Shown here in pieces: positions 44,712 through 54,209 of a stretch of 64,000 nucleotides of DNA (positions within the stretch are counted from its first letter, which is position 1; the number at the start of each line of letters is the position of its first letter). Position numbers and translations under genes: made by a program. Origin of the DNA: Bradyrhizobium sp. 199 (GTDB lineage Bacteria > Pseudomonadota > Alphaproteobacteria > Rhizobiales > Xanthobacteraceae). Location: positions 1 through 64,000 of the forward strand of contig NZ_JADPJI010000004.1 of the NCBI RefSeq assembly GCF_023073355.1, read 5' to 3'. The notes under the pieces were generated by a model. It was not told where the DNA came from, did not search any database, and saw only the letters and a program-made list of their open reading frames with translations.

Positions 44712-46664
44712 ATGCACAAGCCCGCCGCGAAGCGCGAACACGACAAGCCGCCGATCGTCGGCATCAAGGGCGAGAGTGGCGACGAGGTCGAGCCGCCGCC
44801 CCCGGAGCTGCTCGAGCCCGACCCCGAACTGTCACCCGAGGAGGCCGAGCAGGTCCGCAAGGACTATCTGCTGACACGCTTCCGGATCAGCGCACGCGGC
44901 TTCTGGGGGCGCAGCGGCGATCGCCTCGCCTGGCCGTTCTCGATCGGCCTTGGCCTCTTGATCATTCTCACCGTCGGCTTCCAGTACGGCATCAATGTAT
45001 GGAACAGGGCTATCTTCGATGCGATCGAAAAGCGCGATGCGGCGAGCGTCTTCCATCTCACCGCGCTGTTCTTTCCGCTCGCGATCGGCAGCATCGTGCT
45101 CGCCGTCGCGCAGGTCTTCGCGCGCATGGGCATCCAACGGCGCTGGCGGGCCTGGCTGACTTCGAGCGTGCTGACGCGCTGGCTCAAGAATGGGCGCTAC
45201 TATCAGCTCAACCTCGTCGGCGGCGATCACGAGAATCCCGAATACCGCATCGCGGAGGATTTGCGCGTCGCGACCGATTCCCCGGTCGATTTCGTCGCCG
45301 GCGTGACGGCCGCGCTGCTGTCGGCTGTAACCTTCATCGTCGTGCTATGGACCATCGGCGGCGCCCTCACCGTCACGCTTGGTGGCTCTTCGGTGACCAT
45401 TCCGGGCTTCCTCGTGATCGCCGCGATGCTCTATGCGGGAATCGCCTCGGGCTCGATCCTGGTGATCGGCCGGCGCTTCGTGCAGGTGTCCGAAGACAAG
45501 AACCAGGCCGAGGCCGATTTCCGCTACACGCTGACGCGCGTGCGCGAGAACGGCGAGAGCATCGCGCTGCTCGGCGGCGAGGAAGAAGAGCGCGGCGGCA
45601 TCGACCGCAACTTCACCAACGTGCTGCGGCAATGGGCGCAGCTCGCCGGGCAGCACATGCGCACCACGCTGGTCTCGCAAGGGTCGAGCCTCGTTGCGCC
45701 CGTGGTCCCTCTTCTGCTCTGCGCGCCAAAATTCCTCGACGGCAGCATGACCCTCGGGCAGGTGATGCAGGCGGCCTCCGCCTTCACCATCGTGCAGAGC
45801 GCGTTCGGCTGGCTGGTCGACAATTATCCGCGGCTTGCCGACTGGAACGCCTGCGCGCGCCGCATCGCCTCGCTGATGATGTCGCTGGACGGGCTCGAGC
45901 GCGCCGAACAGGGCGACGGTCTCGGCCGCATCAAGCGCGGCGAAACCAGCAACGACGCCATGCTGGAGATGAAGGATCTGTCGGTCACGCTCGACGACGG
46001 CACAGCCGTGGTCGGCGAGACCGAAGTCGTGATCGAGGCGGGCGAACGGCTGCTGGTTGCCGGTGAATCCGGCACCGGCAAGAGCACGCTGGTGCGCGCC
46101 ATCGCAGGGTTGTGGCCCTGGGGCGGCGGCAGCGTCAATTTCCATCCCGACCGGCGGCTGTTCATGCTGCCGCAGCGGCCTTACATACCCTCGGGCTCGC
46201 TGCGCCGTGCGGTCGCCTATCCCGGCGCGGTCGACCACTGGACCGTCGAGGAGATCGGCGAAGCCCTGCACAAGGTCGGGCTCGATCATCTCAAGGAAAA
46301 GATCGAGGAGGAGGCTCCTTGGGACCAGACGCTGTCAGGCGGCGAGAAGCAGCGCCTCGCCTTCGCACGGCTGCTGCTGCACAGCCCCGACATCGTCGTC
46401 CTCGACGAGGCCACATCCGCGCTGGACGAAAAGAGCCAGGACAAGATGATGAAGATGGTCACTGACGAGCTGCCGAAGGCCACCATCGTCAGCGTGGCGC
46501 ACCGCGTCGAACTGGAGGCCTTCCACAGCCGCAAGATCGTGCTGGAGCGGCGCAAGGGCGGCGCCAAGCTCGTCAGCGACATCGAGCTGATCCCACGCAA
46601 GGGCAGGCGCAAGCTGCTCGGGCGATTCCTGAGGCAGCGCAAGGCGCCGAAGAAGGCGGCGTGA
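44712..46664 (+). CDS. BclA/SbmA-BacA-like ABC transporter (permease fused to ATPase)
   Basis: A 650-residue fusion with an acidic, proline-rich N-terminus (1-50), then a SbmA/BacA-like membrane domain (about 75-390; WNRAIFDAIEKRD, RWRAWLTSSVLTRWL, NPEYRIAEDLR). The ATPase domain follows, with Walker A GESGTGKST (451-459), signature LSGGEKQR (541-548), and Walker B IVVLDE (561-566). The layout matches BclA of Bradyrhizobium, which imports antimicrobial peptides such as legume NCR peptides, and the YddA family. Whether this copy is BclA itself cannot be told. An EcfG-type promoter and a leaderless start are predicted. The N-terminus of FkbM overlaps or follows closely. Confidence 0.88.
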   Translation: MHKPAAKREHDKPPIVGIKGESGDEVEPPPPELLEPDPELSPEEAEQVRKDYLLTRFRISARGFWGRSGDRLAWPFSIGLGLLIILTVGFQYGINVWNRAIFDAIEKRDAASVFHLTALFFPLAIGSIVLAVAQVFARMGIQRRWRAWLTSSVLTRWLKNGRYYQLNLVGGDHENPEYRIAEDLRVATDSPVDFVAGVTAALLSAVTFIVVLWTIGGALTVTLGGSSVTIPGFLVIAAMLYAGIASGSILVIGRRFVQVSEDKNQAEADFRYTLTRVRENGESIALLGGEEEERGGIDRNFTNVLRQWAQLAGQHMRTTLVSQGSSLVAPVVPLLLCAPKFLDGSMTLGQVMQAASAFTIVQSAFGWLVDNYPRLADWNACARRIASLMMSLDGLERAEQGDGLGRIKRGETSNDAMLEMKDLSVTLDDGTAVVGETEVVIEAGERLLVAGESGTGKSTLVRAIAGLWPWGGGSVNFHPDRRLFMLPQRPYIPSGSLRRAVAYPGAVDHWTVEEIGEALHKVGLDHLKEKIEEEAPWDQTLSGGEKQRLAFARLLLHSPDIVVLDEATSALDEKSQDKMMKMVTDELPKATIVSVAHRVELEAFHSRKIVLERRKGGAKLVSDIELIPRKGRRKLLGRFLRQRKAPKKAA

Positions 46665-46738
46665 GCCGCGTAGCCCGCGCAGCGCAATCCGGGCTACATT
46701 CTTTTCTCGCAACGTTGGAGTCCTCATCAAAACCGGCT

Positions 46739-47596
46739 ATGCATGCGCCGCTTGCAACGAGGACCTGCTGCTTGACGACCGACAATACCCCTTCGTCCGC
46801 GCCATTCGGCGCGTTTGCGCCCAATGCGGCGCAGGCTGCGGTAATCCGCCTTGCGACACGGTCGGGGCTTAAGCGCGGCGCGTTCCGTCCCTGGATGTCA
46901 CGGCTGGTCAATCTGCTGCGCGGCGGCCCGCTCGACGTGCAATATCAGGGCGCCTCGTTCCGCTTCTACCATCAGGGCAGTGCAACCGAGCGCGGCGCAC
47001 TGTTCAATCCCGACTACAATCTCGACGAGCTCGACTTCCTGCGCCAGCACACCCCGGCGGGTGGCGTGTTCGTCGACGTCGGCGCCAATGTGGGCACGTT
47101 TGCGCTGGTGATGGCGCAACAGGTCGGCACCACAGGCAAGGTGGTCGCGATCGAGCCGCATCCGATGACATTTGCCCGGCTCTCCTTCAATCAAGCCGCT
47201 TCGAAAGCGATGCAGGTGCGCCTGGTGCAGGCGGCAGCCGGGGCCAGCGACGGCGAGCTGATGATCGAGAGCGGCGGCGGCAATCTTGGCGCCACCCACG
47301 TCGTCACCGGCGCAGCCAGCGCTGACGCGATCAAGGTGCCGTCGCTCCGCCTGACGCGCATCCTCGACGAGGCCGGCGTCACCCAGGTCGATTCGCTCAA
47401 GATCGACGTCGAAGGTTTCGAGGACCGCGTGCTGATCGGCTTTTTCCGCGACGCGCCGCCATCGCTCTGGCCGCGCGCGGTGGTGATCGAGCATCTGTCA
47501 CAAAACGAATGGCAGCAGGATTGTATCGCTGACATGGTCGCGCGCGGCTTTACGATCGCGCGCAAGACGCGGAGCAATACGTTCCTGTCGCGCTGA
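46739..47596 (+). CDS. FkbM-family methyltransferase
   Basis: A 285-residue SAM-dependent methyltransferase. The motifs FVDVGANVGTFALVMAQ (SAM motif I), VVAIEPHPMTFARLSFN and DSLKIDVEGFEDRVLIG are typical of the FkbM family. Members methylate hydroxyls on sugars or polyketides, and the target here is unknown. The ATG at 46739 is used. A TTG at 46772 or a GTG at 46661 (overlapping the ABC stop) is also open. It lies downstream of the transporter on the same strand and may be cotranscribed. Confidence 0.85.
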   Translation: MHAPLATRTCCLTTDNTPSSAPFGAFAPNAAQAAVIRLATRSGLKRGAFRPWMSRLVNLLRGGPLDVQYQGASFRFYHQGSATERGALFNPDYNLDELDFLRQHTPAGGVFVDVGANVGTFALVMAQQVGTTGKVVAIEPHPMTFARLSFNQAASKAMQVRLVQAAAGASDGELMIESGGGNLGATHVVTGAASADAIKVPSLRLTRILDEAGVTQVDSLKIDVEGFEDRVLIGFFRDAPPSLWPRAVVIEHLSQNEWQQDCIADMVARGFTIARKTRSNTFLSR

Positions 47597-47620
47597 CGAG
47601 AACGAACAAAGGGGCCAGCG

Positions 47621-48007
47621 ATGATCGACCATTTGGGTTTTTCCGTCTCCGACTACGAGCGCGCCAAAGCGTTCTACGCCAAGGCACTGGCGCCGCTCGG
47701 CTACGGCCTGATCATGGAAGTCACGGCGGAGCAGACCGGTCACGCCGCGACCGCAGGTTTCGGCTCCGACGGCAAGCCGGATTTCTGGTTCGGCGGCGAG
47801 GGCGCGATGAACAAGCCGGTGCACATCGCGATCGCGGCGAAGGATCGCGCCACGGTGGATGCCTTCTACAAGGCGGCTCTCGCAGCCGGCGGACGCGACA
47901 ACGGCCCCCCCGGCATCCGCCCGCACTACCATCCGAACTACTACGGCGCCTTCGTGCTCGATCCCGACGGCCACAACATCGAAGCCGTCTGCCACGCTCC
48001 GGAATAG
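47621..48007 (+). CDS. VOC-superfamily (glyoxalase-fold) protein
   Basis: A 128-residue single-domain protein of the vicinal-oxygen-chelate fold. IDHLGFSVSDYERAKAFYAKALAPLGY and NYYGAFVLDPDGHNIEAVCH are the family's typical ends, with probable metal residues His3-His4 region and the C-terminal Glu. The function is unknown. A ribosome site is seen as AAAGGGGCC before ATG 47621. It follows the FkbM gene by 24 bases. Confidence 0.9.
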   Translation: MIDHLGFSVSDYERAKAFYAKALAPLGYGLIMEVTAEQTGHAATAGFGSDGKPDFWFGGEGAMNKPVHIAIAAKDRATVDAFYKAALAAGGRDNGPPGIRPHYHPNYYGAFVLDPDGHNIEAVCHAPE

Positions 48008-48018
48008 GATTCCGGCGG

Positions 48019-48043
48019 GGAACCTCGTTCCCGGCCGGCCGTT
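48019..48043 (+). promoter_or_regulatory. EcfG-type promoter candidate for the PNPOx-like gene
   Basis: GGAAC (48019-48023), 16 bases, CGTT (48040-48043). The next ATG is at 48071 with AAGAAGGAGC in front, so the leader would be about 20 bases. GGGAAC-CTC-GTTCCC is a perfect inverted repeat within it. Confidence 0.65.
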
Positions 48044-48070
48044 ATCGTCTCTTGCAAGAAGGAGCACGAT

Positions 48071-48556
48071 ATGGCCAACGACAATGCCCGCGACGTCGAT
48101 CGCGCCTGGGAGCTGATGAAGAAAATCGGCTTCGCGATGCTTGTGACGCGCGACGGCGACAAGCTGCGCGCGCGGCCAATGAGCGCTCATCTCGAGCGTG
48201 ACGCGAACGCGATTTTCTTCTTGACCGACGCCCGAAACCACAAGGATGAGGAGATCGCACGCCATCCCTCCATCAATTTGTCATTCGCTGATGCAGGCAG
48301 CCAGAAGTACGTGTCCTTGACGGGCACCGCCGCGGTCTCCAACGACCGTGCGAAGATCAAGGAGCTGTTCTCGACGCCGGCCAAGGCGTGGTGGGACAGC
48401 GCCGAGGACCCCAACATCCGCGTGCTCAAGATCACGCCCGACGATGCCGAGTTCTGGGATTCGCCGGGCACGGTGATCTCCTATGTGAAGATGGCAGCTG
48501 CCGCAGTGACGAACACACGCCCCGACATCGGCGACAACCGCAAGGTCTCGATGTAA
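48071..48556 (+). CDS. Pyridoxamine 5'-phosphate oxidase-fold (general stress protein-like)
   Basis: A 161-residue flavin-binding-fold protein close to the general stress protein 26 group. Family features are WELMKKIGFAMLVTRDGDKLRARPMS, IFFLTDARNHKDEEIARHPSINLSFAD and YVSLTGTAAVSND. The activity is unknown and it is not a true PdxH. It lies downstream of a strong EcfG-type promoter match, which fits a stress role. Its stop overlaps the next ATG (TAATG). Confidence 0.9.
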   Translation: MANDNARDVDRAWELMKKIGFAMLVTRDGDKLRARPMSAHLERDANAIFFLTDARNHKDEEIARHPSINLSFADAGSQKYVSLTGTAAVSNDRAKIKELFSTPAKAWWDSAEDPNIRVLKITPDDAEFWDSPGTVISYVKMAAAAVTNTRPDIGDNRKVSM

Positions 48557-48798
48557 TGCCCATCGAACCGCCCGAGATCCCGCCGTCGACACCGGGTACG
48601 CCCACCGAGCCGCCCCCCGGGATTCCGCCGGGCAATCCGCAGCCCGAAATCGCGCCGCCGGTGCGCGAGCCTGGCGCGCCATCGCCGCCCGACGAATTGC
48701 CGGGCCGCATGCCTGAAGAGATTCCGTCCCGCGGACCGAACGGGCCGCTCACGCCGAATCCCGCGACGGACGCAAGTTCGCCGCGGGATCGCACATGA
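48556..48798 (+). CDS. Small proline-rich protein
   Basis: An 80-residue protein rich in Pro, Glu and Gly (PIEPPEIPPSTPGTPTEPPPG; PPDELPGRMPEEIPSRGPN). It has no cysteine and no hydrophobic span, so it is probably disordered. Its ATG overlaps the PNPOx stop (TAATG), which suggests cotranslation with that stress-type gene. I recall similar short proline-rich proteins in bradyrhizobia, with no known function. Confidence 0.6.
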   Translation: MPIEPPEIPPSTPGTPTEPPPGIPPGNPQPEIAPPVREPGAPSPPDELPGRMPEEIPSRGPNGPLTPNPATDASSPRDRT

Positions 48799-48815
48799 GG
48801 CGAAGCATCACAGCC

Positions 48816-48829
48816 GTTGCAATTGCAAC
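48816..48829. promoter_or_regulatory. Perfect 14-bp palindrome upstream of the OmpA gene
   Basis: GTTGCAATTGCAAC lies 18 bases after the proline-rich gene and 155 bases before the OmpA ATG. It looks like a regulator site, but no specific regulator is recognised. Confidence 0.3.
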
Positions 48830-48984
48830 CTGCGTCTGAATGCGCAATGAACGTCACCATAGTGAGGTGATTTGCGTGCAGAAATAAATCGGGCCGCGTC
48901 TGCTTCGTCCGCCACAATCCGGCCTAACGCATAGCGGTTCATCCCAGCACGTCGTCCAAGAACCTTCCGGGGAAGTTCACCACC

Positions 48985-51162
48985 ATGACCAATCTTCGTT
49001 TCGTGCTGCTTGCAACGACGGCTCTGACCGCGATGCAATTCGCAAGCTCTGCATCGCAAGCGCAAAGTGCGCCGCCGCTCGTGGTCGCGCAGGCCCAGCC
49101 ACAGGACGCGGGCCCTGACGGTAGACCGAAGCAGCCGCCGAAGGGACCAGCGGCCGCGCCGCCTGCTGCGCCCGCACGTCCGGCCGCACCGCCGCCCGCG
49201 GCTGCACCGCCCCATCCGCCTGCCGCGCCGCCGCCCGCGGCCGCACCGCCGCGCCCAGCGGCGCCGCCTCCGCCTCCGCCACCAGCGGCCCGTCCGGCCC
49301 CGCCGCCTCCGCCGGCGCCAACTCATCAGGCACCGCCACCGCCGCCGCCTGCCGCACCGAAGCAGCCGTCGCCGCCTCCGGCCGCGGCCCCGCAACAGCA
49401 TGCGCCGACACCGCCGCCTGCGGCACGCCCGGCTCCGACGCCGCCAGCGCCCCCGCCGGCCGCTGCTCCCCAGCAGCACGCACCGACCCCGCCGCCGCCT
49501 GCGGCGCGCCCGGCTCCGACACCTCCACCACCGCCGCCGCCTCCTGCAGCGGGTCCTTCGGGACGGCCCGCGCCGGCGCCGACGGCGACGCCGCCTGCTC
49601 CGACCGCAGCGCCTCCGGCGCGTCCGGGTGCGCCTGCCCCGGCGGCCACACCGGCAACGCCCGCACCCACGACAACGCCTGCGCCGACCGCGACCCCAGC
49701 TCCGGGCAGCACGCCTGGTGCGCCGCCAGCTGGCCGTCCCGGTACACCTCCGCCCGGCGGACGTCCCGGCACGCCTCCGGCTGCGGGATCGCCGACGCCG
49801 GCTCCCGGCGCAGCACCCGCTCCCACAGCGACGCCCGCCCCGGGTGGCGCCACCCCGACTCCGCCGCCCGGACGTCCCGGCGCGGGCCCGGCGGCGACGC
49901 CGGCCCCCGGCGCCGTGGCGCCGACACCTGGTCCTCAGGGTGGTACGCCGCCTGCGGGCGCGCCTGCTGCCGGAACACCGCCCGCCTCACCGCAGGCGGG
50001 GGTCCCGGCTCGACCCACGCCGCCGCCCGGCGCCGCAGCGCCAAGTGTCGTGCCAGCCACGCCAGCGGCAGCGCCACCTCCCGACAGGGCGCAATACGCT
50101 CACCCAACCGTCGCTCCGGCGTTCCGGTCTGCGCCTACCGTCGCAGCACCGCTGCCACCGCCGCCACGTCCGCCGCAGCGTGACCTGACACCGCTTGCAA
50201 TCGGTGCAGGCGTGGTGGCCGGTGCCGTGGTCGGCGCCACCATCGCCGACTACCGCAACCAGCGACGCGAGAGCATCGAAGGCGGCCGCACCGTCTACAC
50301 CGAGCCGGACCGCATCATCATCCGCGACCCGGGTGGCCAGACCTACGTCCGCGGCAACGATCTCTATCGCTTCCGCTATGGCGCCCGAGACATCCGCACC
50401 GACACTGTCGGCGGCGATACCCGCACCGTGGTCATCCGTCCCGACGGCAGCCAGATCATTACTGTTGTCGGTTCGGACGGTCGGCTGCTGCGCCGAATCC
50501 GCAGGGATCCGGCCGGGCGCGAGATCATCATCATCGACAACAGCTACCGCGATCCGCAGTCGGTCGGCGGTTTCTATGTCGACGCGCCGCCGCCGGTCGT
50601 GAACATTCCCTATGATCGCTATATCGTCGACGCCGAGGAGGCGTCGCCGGACGTAATCTACCAGACGATGGTGGCGCCGCCGGTGCAACGGATCAATCGT
50701 CGCTACACGCTCGACGAGATCCGCTACAGCCCCAATGTTCGCATGCAGATGCCGAGCATCGACCTCAACACGATCAACTTCGAGACGGGATCGTGGACCA
50801 TCCCACCGGATCAGGCGGCGAAGCTGCAGTCGATCGCCGACGGTCTCAACCGTGCGATTCAGGCCAACCCGCGCGTGGTGTTCCTGATTGAAGGTCACAC
50901 CGACGCGGTCGGCAACGACGTCGACAATTTGTCATTGTCGGACCGTCGTGCGCAGTCCGCGGCCGAATTGCTGACCCAGCAATTCGGTGTGCCGGCCGAG
51001 AACCTGACCTCGCAGGGCTATGGCGAGCAGTACCTGAAGGAGCAGACGCAGGGGCCGAGCGCGATCAACCGTCGCGTCACGATCCGCAACATCACGCCGT
51101 TGCTCAACGGCGGCCAGGCCTCGCTGCCGCCGCCCCCGCCCGGCACCGCGCCGCCGCGCTGA
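48985..51162 (+). CDS. OmpA-family protein with very long Pro/Ala-rich region
   Basis: A 725-residue exported protein with a signal peptide (about 1-28, FASSASQAQS) and a Pro/Ala/Gly/Thr-only region of roughly 360 residues (about 40-395; PPAAAPQQHAPTPPP units and PGAT-type repeats). A short hydrophobic glycine-rich stretch follows (about 402-420, IGAGVVAGAVVGATIADY), then a middle domain with YVRGNDLYRFRYGARD. The C-terminal OmpA/peptidoglycan-binding domain (about 593-705) contains GHTDAVGNDVDNLSLSDRRAQ and NRRVTI. It should span or link the envelope, and the proline region may act as a spacer through the cell wall. The gene is monocistronic with a terminator. Strong GC and codon bias in the repeat part makes long overlapping frames that are not genes. 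Confidence 0.92.
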   Translation: MTNLRFVLLATTALTAMQFASSASQAQSAPPLVVAQAQPQDAGPDGRPKQPPKGPAAAPPAAPARPAAPPPAAAPPHPPAAPPPAAAPPRPAAPPPPPPPAARPAPPPPPAPTHQAPPPPPPAAPKQPSPPPAAAPQQHAPTPPPAARPAPTPPAPPPAAAPQQHAPTPPPPAARPAPTPPPPPPPPAAGPSGRPAPAPTATPPAPTAAPPARPGAPAPAATPATPAPTTTPAPTATPAPGSTPGAPPAGRPGTPPPGGRPGTPPAAGSPTPAPGAAPAPTATPAPGGATPTPPPGRPGAGPAATPAPGAVAPTPGPQGGTPPAGAPAAGTPPASPQAGVPARPTPPPGAAAPSVVPATPAAAPPPDRAQYAHPTVAPAFRSAPTVAAPLPPPPRPPQRDLTPLAIGAGVVAGAVVGATIADYRNQRRESIEGGRTVYTEPDRIIIRDPGGQTYVRGNDLYRFRYGARDIRTDTVGGDTRTVVIRPDGSQIITVVGSDGRLLRRIRRDPAGREIIIIDNSYRDPQSVGGFYVDAPPPVVNIPYDRYIVDAEEASPDVIYQTMVAPPVQRINRRYTLDEIRYSPNVRMQMPSIDLNTINFETGSWTIPPDQAAKLQSIADGLNRAIQANPRVVFLIEGHTDAVGNDVDNLSLSDRRAQSAAELLTQQFGVPAENLTSQGYGEQYLKEQTQGPSAINRRVTIRNITPLLNGGQASLPPPPPGTAPPR

Positions 51163-51180
51163 GGCGACAGACAAATGCAA

Positions 51181-51211
51181 AATGGCCGGGAGCAATCCCG
51201 GCCATTTTCTT
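51181..51211 (+). terminator. Rho-independent terminator after the OmpA gene
   Basis: Perfect 10-base stem AATGGCCGGG / CCCGGCCATT with a six-base loop and TTCTT after it, 18 bases past the stop. Confidence 0.88.
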
Positions 51212-51295
51212 GTCATTGCGAGGAGCGAAGCGACGAAACAATCCAGACTGCCGCCGCGGAAAGATTCTGGATTGCTTCGCTTCGCTCGCAATGAC
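51212..51295. repeat. Dispersed palindrome family A, copy 4
   Basis: GTCATTGCGAGGAGCGAAGC ... GCTTCGCTCGCAATGAC, with AAACAATCCAGACTG and CTGGATTGCTTCG inside. The arms pair almost perfectly. It is adjacent to the OmpA terminator and ends 26 bases before the argG stop. Confidence 0.85.
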
Positions 51296-51321
51296 GAGCG
51301 AAACCGCAATCCCGGGTCGCG

Positions 51322-52677
<1,356 letters not shown>

Positions 52678-52752
52678 TCAAGGGGCTGATGTCGGGGCGA
52701 ACTTGACCGCGCGAATATCAAATTTCGCGGGGATCAGCACGCATTTAATGGT

Positions 52753-53529
52753 TTAAACCGACGCCTCGGGACCGGTCTTGCGGCCGAACAGGCGCTGACG
52801 AAGCCGGTAGGCCGGCATGTTCAGCCGGGTCAGAGCAGCGTCAACCGCCTCGTCGGAGAACCGGGTCCGCGGCCAGCGGTAAATCAACGCATAGGCGAAC
52901 CAGATCACGACGAAGGTGACGAGGCCGGCAATCGAGACATCGGTGAAAAAGTGCCCGCCGAAGGCCATGCGCAGCCCGCTGGTGACCGCGCCAAAGATGA
53001 CTGCTCCGGCATAGGCGAGCGGCCGCCATGCCGGCGGGGCCAGCGCGGCCGGGGCCAGTGTCCAGAACGCGGTCGCGCCCTCGCCCGAGAAGAACGAGCA
53101 GTTGCGCGCACAGCCGCCGCGCGGATCCCACCACGGCACGAACTGCTGGTCGCCGGCGAACTGCGTCACCACCACCGGCCGTGGTCGCCCCCAATAGGTC
53201 TTGAAGGTGAGGTTGGTGAGAATGCCGGCTGACAGAATGATCGTGACCAGCAGGAACACGATCGCGCGCCCCGACACCATCAAGGGACGATCGGGCCGGA
53301 TCATCTTGACCACGAGCGCCACAAGCGACGGCAGCACGAAGGCCCAGGCGACCCACATCGCAGCGTCACGCGCAAAGCCGGCCCAGTCGTTCAGCTTGAG
53401 CGGGAAGGTTTTCGTCTGGGGATCGAAGAACAGCGAGGCGAGCTTGAGATCGAGCTCGGGATAGAGGCCGAAAACGACGCCGATCACGAGCCACAGCGCC
53501 AGGGCGATGAAGAGTCCGGTACGGTTCAT
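52753..53529 (-). CDS. PAP2-family lipid phosphatase (LpxE-like)
   Basis: A 258-residue membrane phosphatase with about six spans. The three PAP2 motifs appear as KTYWGRPRP (motif 1), CSFFSGEGA (motif 2, where the usual PSGH is SGE) and SGLRMAFGGHFFTDV (motif 3 with the nucleophile His). Cysteines flank motif 2 (CARNCSFFSGE). This pattern recalls the lipid A 1-phosphatase LpxE group, but the substrate is not proven. The start MNRTGLFIA at 53529 is preferred over an extension to 53580. Confidence 0.85.
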   Translation of the reverse strand: MNRTGLFIALALWLVIGVVFGLYPELDLKLASLFFDPQTKTFPLKLNDWAGFARDAAMWVAWAFVLPSLVALVVKMIRPDRPLMVSGRAIVFLLVTIILSAGILTNLTFKTYWGRPRPVVVTQFAGDQQFVPWWDPRGGCARNCSFFSGEGATAFWTLAPAALAPPAWRPLAYAGAVIFGAVTSGLRMAFGGHFFTDVSIAGLVTFVVIWFAYALIYRWPRTRFSDEAVDAALTRLNMPAYRLRQRLFGRKTGPEASV

Positions 53530-53583
53530 GGCGCGCGGTTTAGCGGAGCGGGATGGGGATGGAAACCCCGGAAGCGGCACGGC

Positions 53584-54078
53584 TCATCGCACGTCAGGCC
53601 GCGAATTGGACGGTAGCGGCGGCGGCGGCTTGCGCAGCGGCAGCGGCTCACGCCAGGCGCCGGCGTTGCGGCCGGCGATCAGCCAGTAGACCACGCCGGC
53701 GGCGATGCCTGCGCCCGTCATGATCTCCAGGTGACGGCGCACGATGCCTTCGAACTGGAACGTGTCGGAGTGGAAGGGGACGAGGCCGAGATAGCAGGCG
53801 AGCCCGACGAGGCCGCCGCCGACGGCGTAAGCGAGCGCGCTGCGAATGTAGAGTGCTTCGGTGATCGCAACGATCACCGCCGCCGGCACCAGCGCAAAAC
53901 CGGAGACGAAGATGAAGCCGAAACCAAGCAGGATGTCGATCGTGCCCTGATCGACGGGACCGGCGCCGAGATCGGCGAATTCCGGAAACAGCAGCGCCAC
54001 GACCACGATCATGCCGCCGACAAAGCAGGCGGCGAGAAAGCCGATGAAGATGACGACGAGGCGGCCGATCAGGGACAT
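53584..54078 (-). CDS. Four-span membrane protein of unknown function
   Basis: A 164-residue protein with four hydrophobic spans (LVVIFIGFLAACFVGGMIVVVALLF; DILLGFGFIFVSGFALVPAAVIVAI; ALAYAVGGGLVGLACYLGLVPF; IMTGAGIAAGVVYWLIAG) and a basic, proline-rich cytoplasmic tail (REPLPLRKPPPPLPS). I do not recognise a named family. The start at 54078 (SLIGRLVVIF) is chosen because the upstream open frame passes through a palindromic repeat. It lies 55 bases upstream of the PAP2 gene on the same strand and may share its transcript. Confidence 0.7.
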   Translation of the reverse strand: MSLIGRLVVIFIGFLAACFVGGMIVVVALLFPEFADLGAGPVDQGTIDILLGFGFIFVSGFALVPAAVIVAITEALYIRSALAYAVGGGLVGLACYLGLVPFHSDTFQFEGIVRRHLEIMTGAGIAAGVVYWLIAGRNAGAWREPLPLRKPPPPLPSNSRPDVR

Positions 54079-54096
54079 GCCGAAGCCAACGTTTTC

Positions 54097-54181
54097 GTCA
54101 TTGCGAGCGCAGCGAAGCAATCCAGAGATGTGTCCGCAGAGACAGTCTGGATTGCTTCGTCGCTGCGCTCCTCGCAATGAC
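54097..54181. repeat. Dispersed palindrome family A, copy 5
   Basis: GTCATTGCGAGCGCAGCGAA ... TGCGCTCCTCGCAATGAC, with the GAAGCAATCCAG / CTGGATTGCTTC core. It lies between rlmN and the four-span membrane gene. Confidence 0.85.
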
Positions 54182-54209
54182 GAGGTTGCGACAGCATGCA
54201 CATGACAAG

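Noticed and set aside
49067..50188. 373-codon Arg-rich frame within the OmpA gene
   Set aside because: Created by frame shift of the Pro/Ala repeats (CCG/GCG codons read as CGC/CGG). It has no ribosome site.
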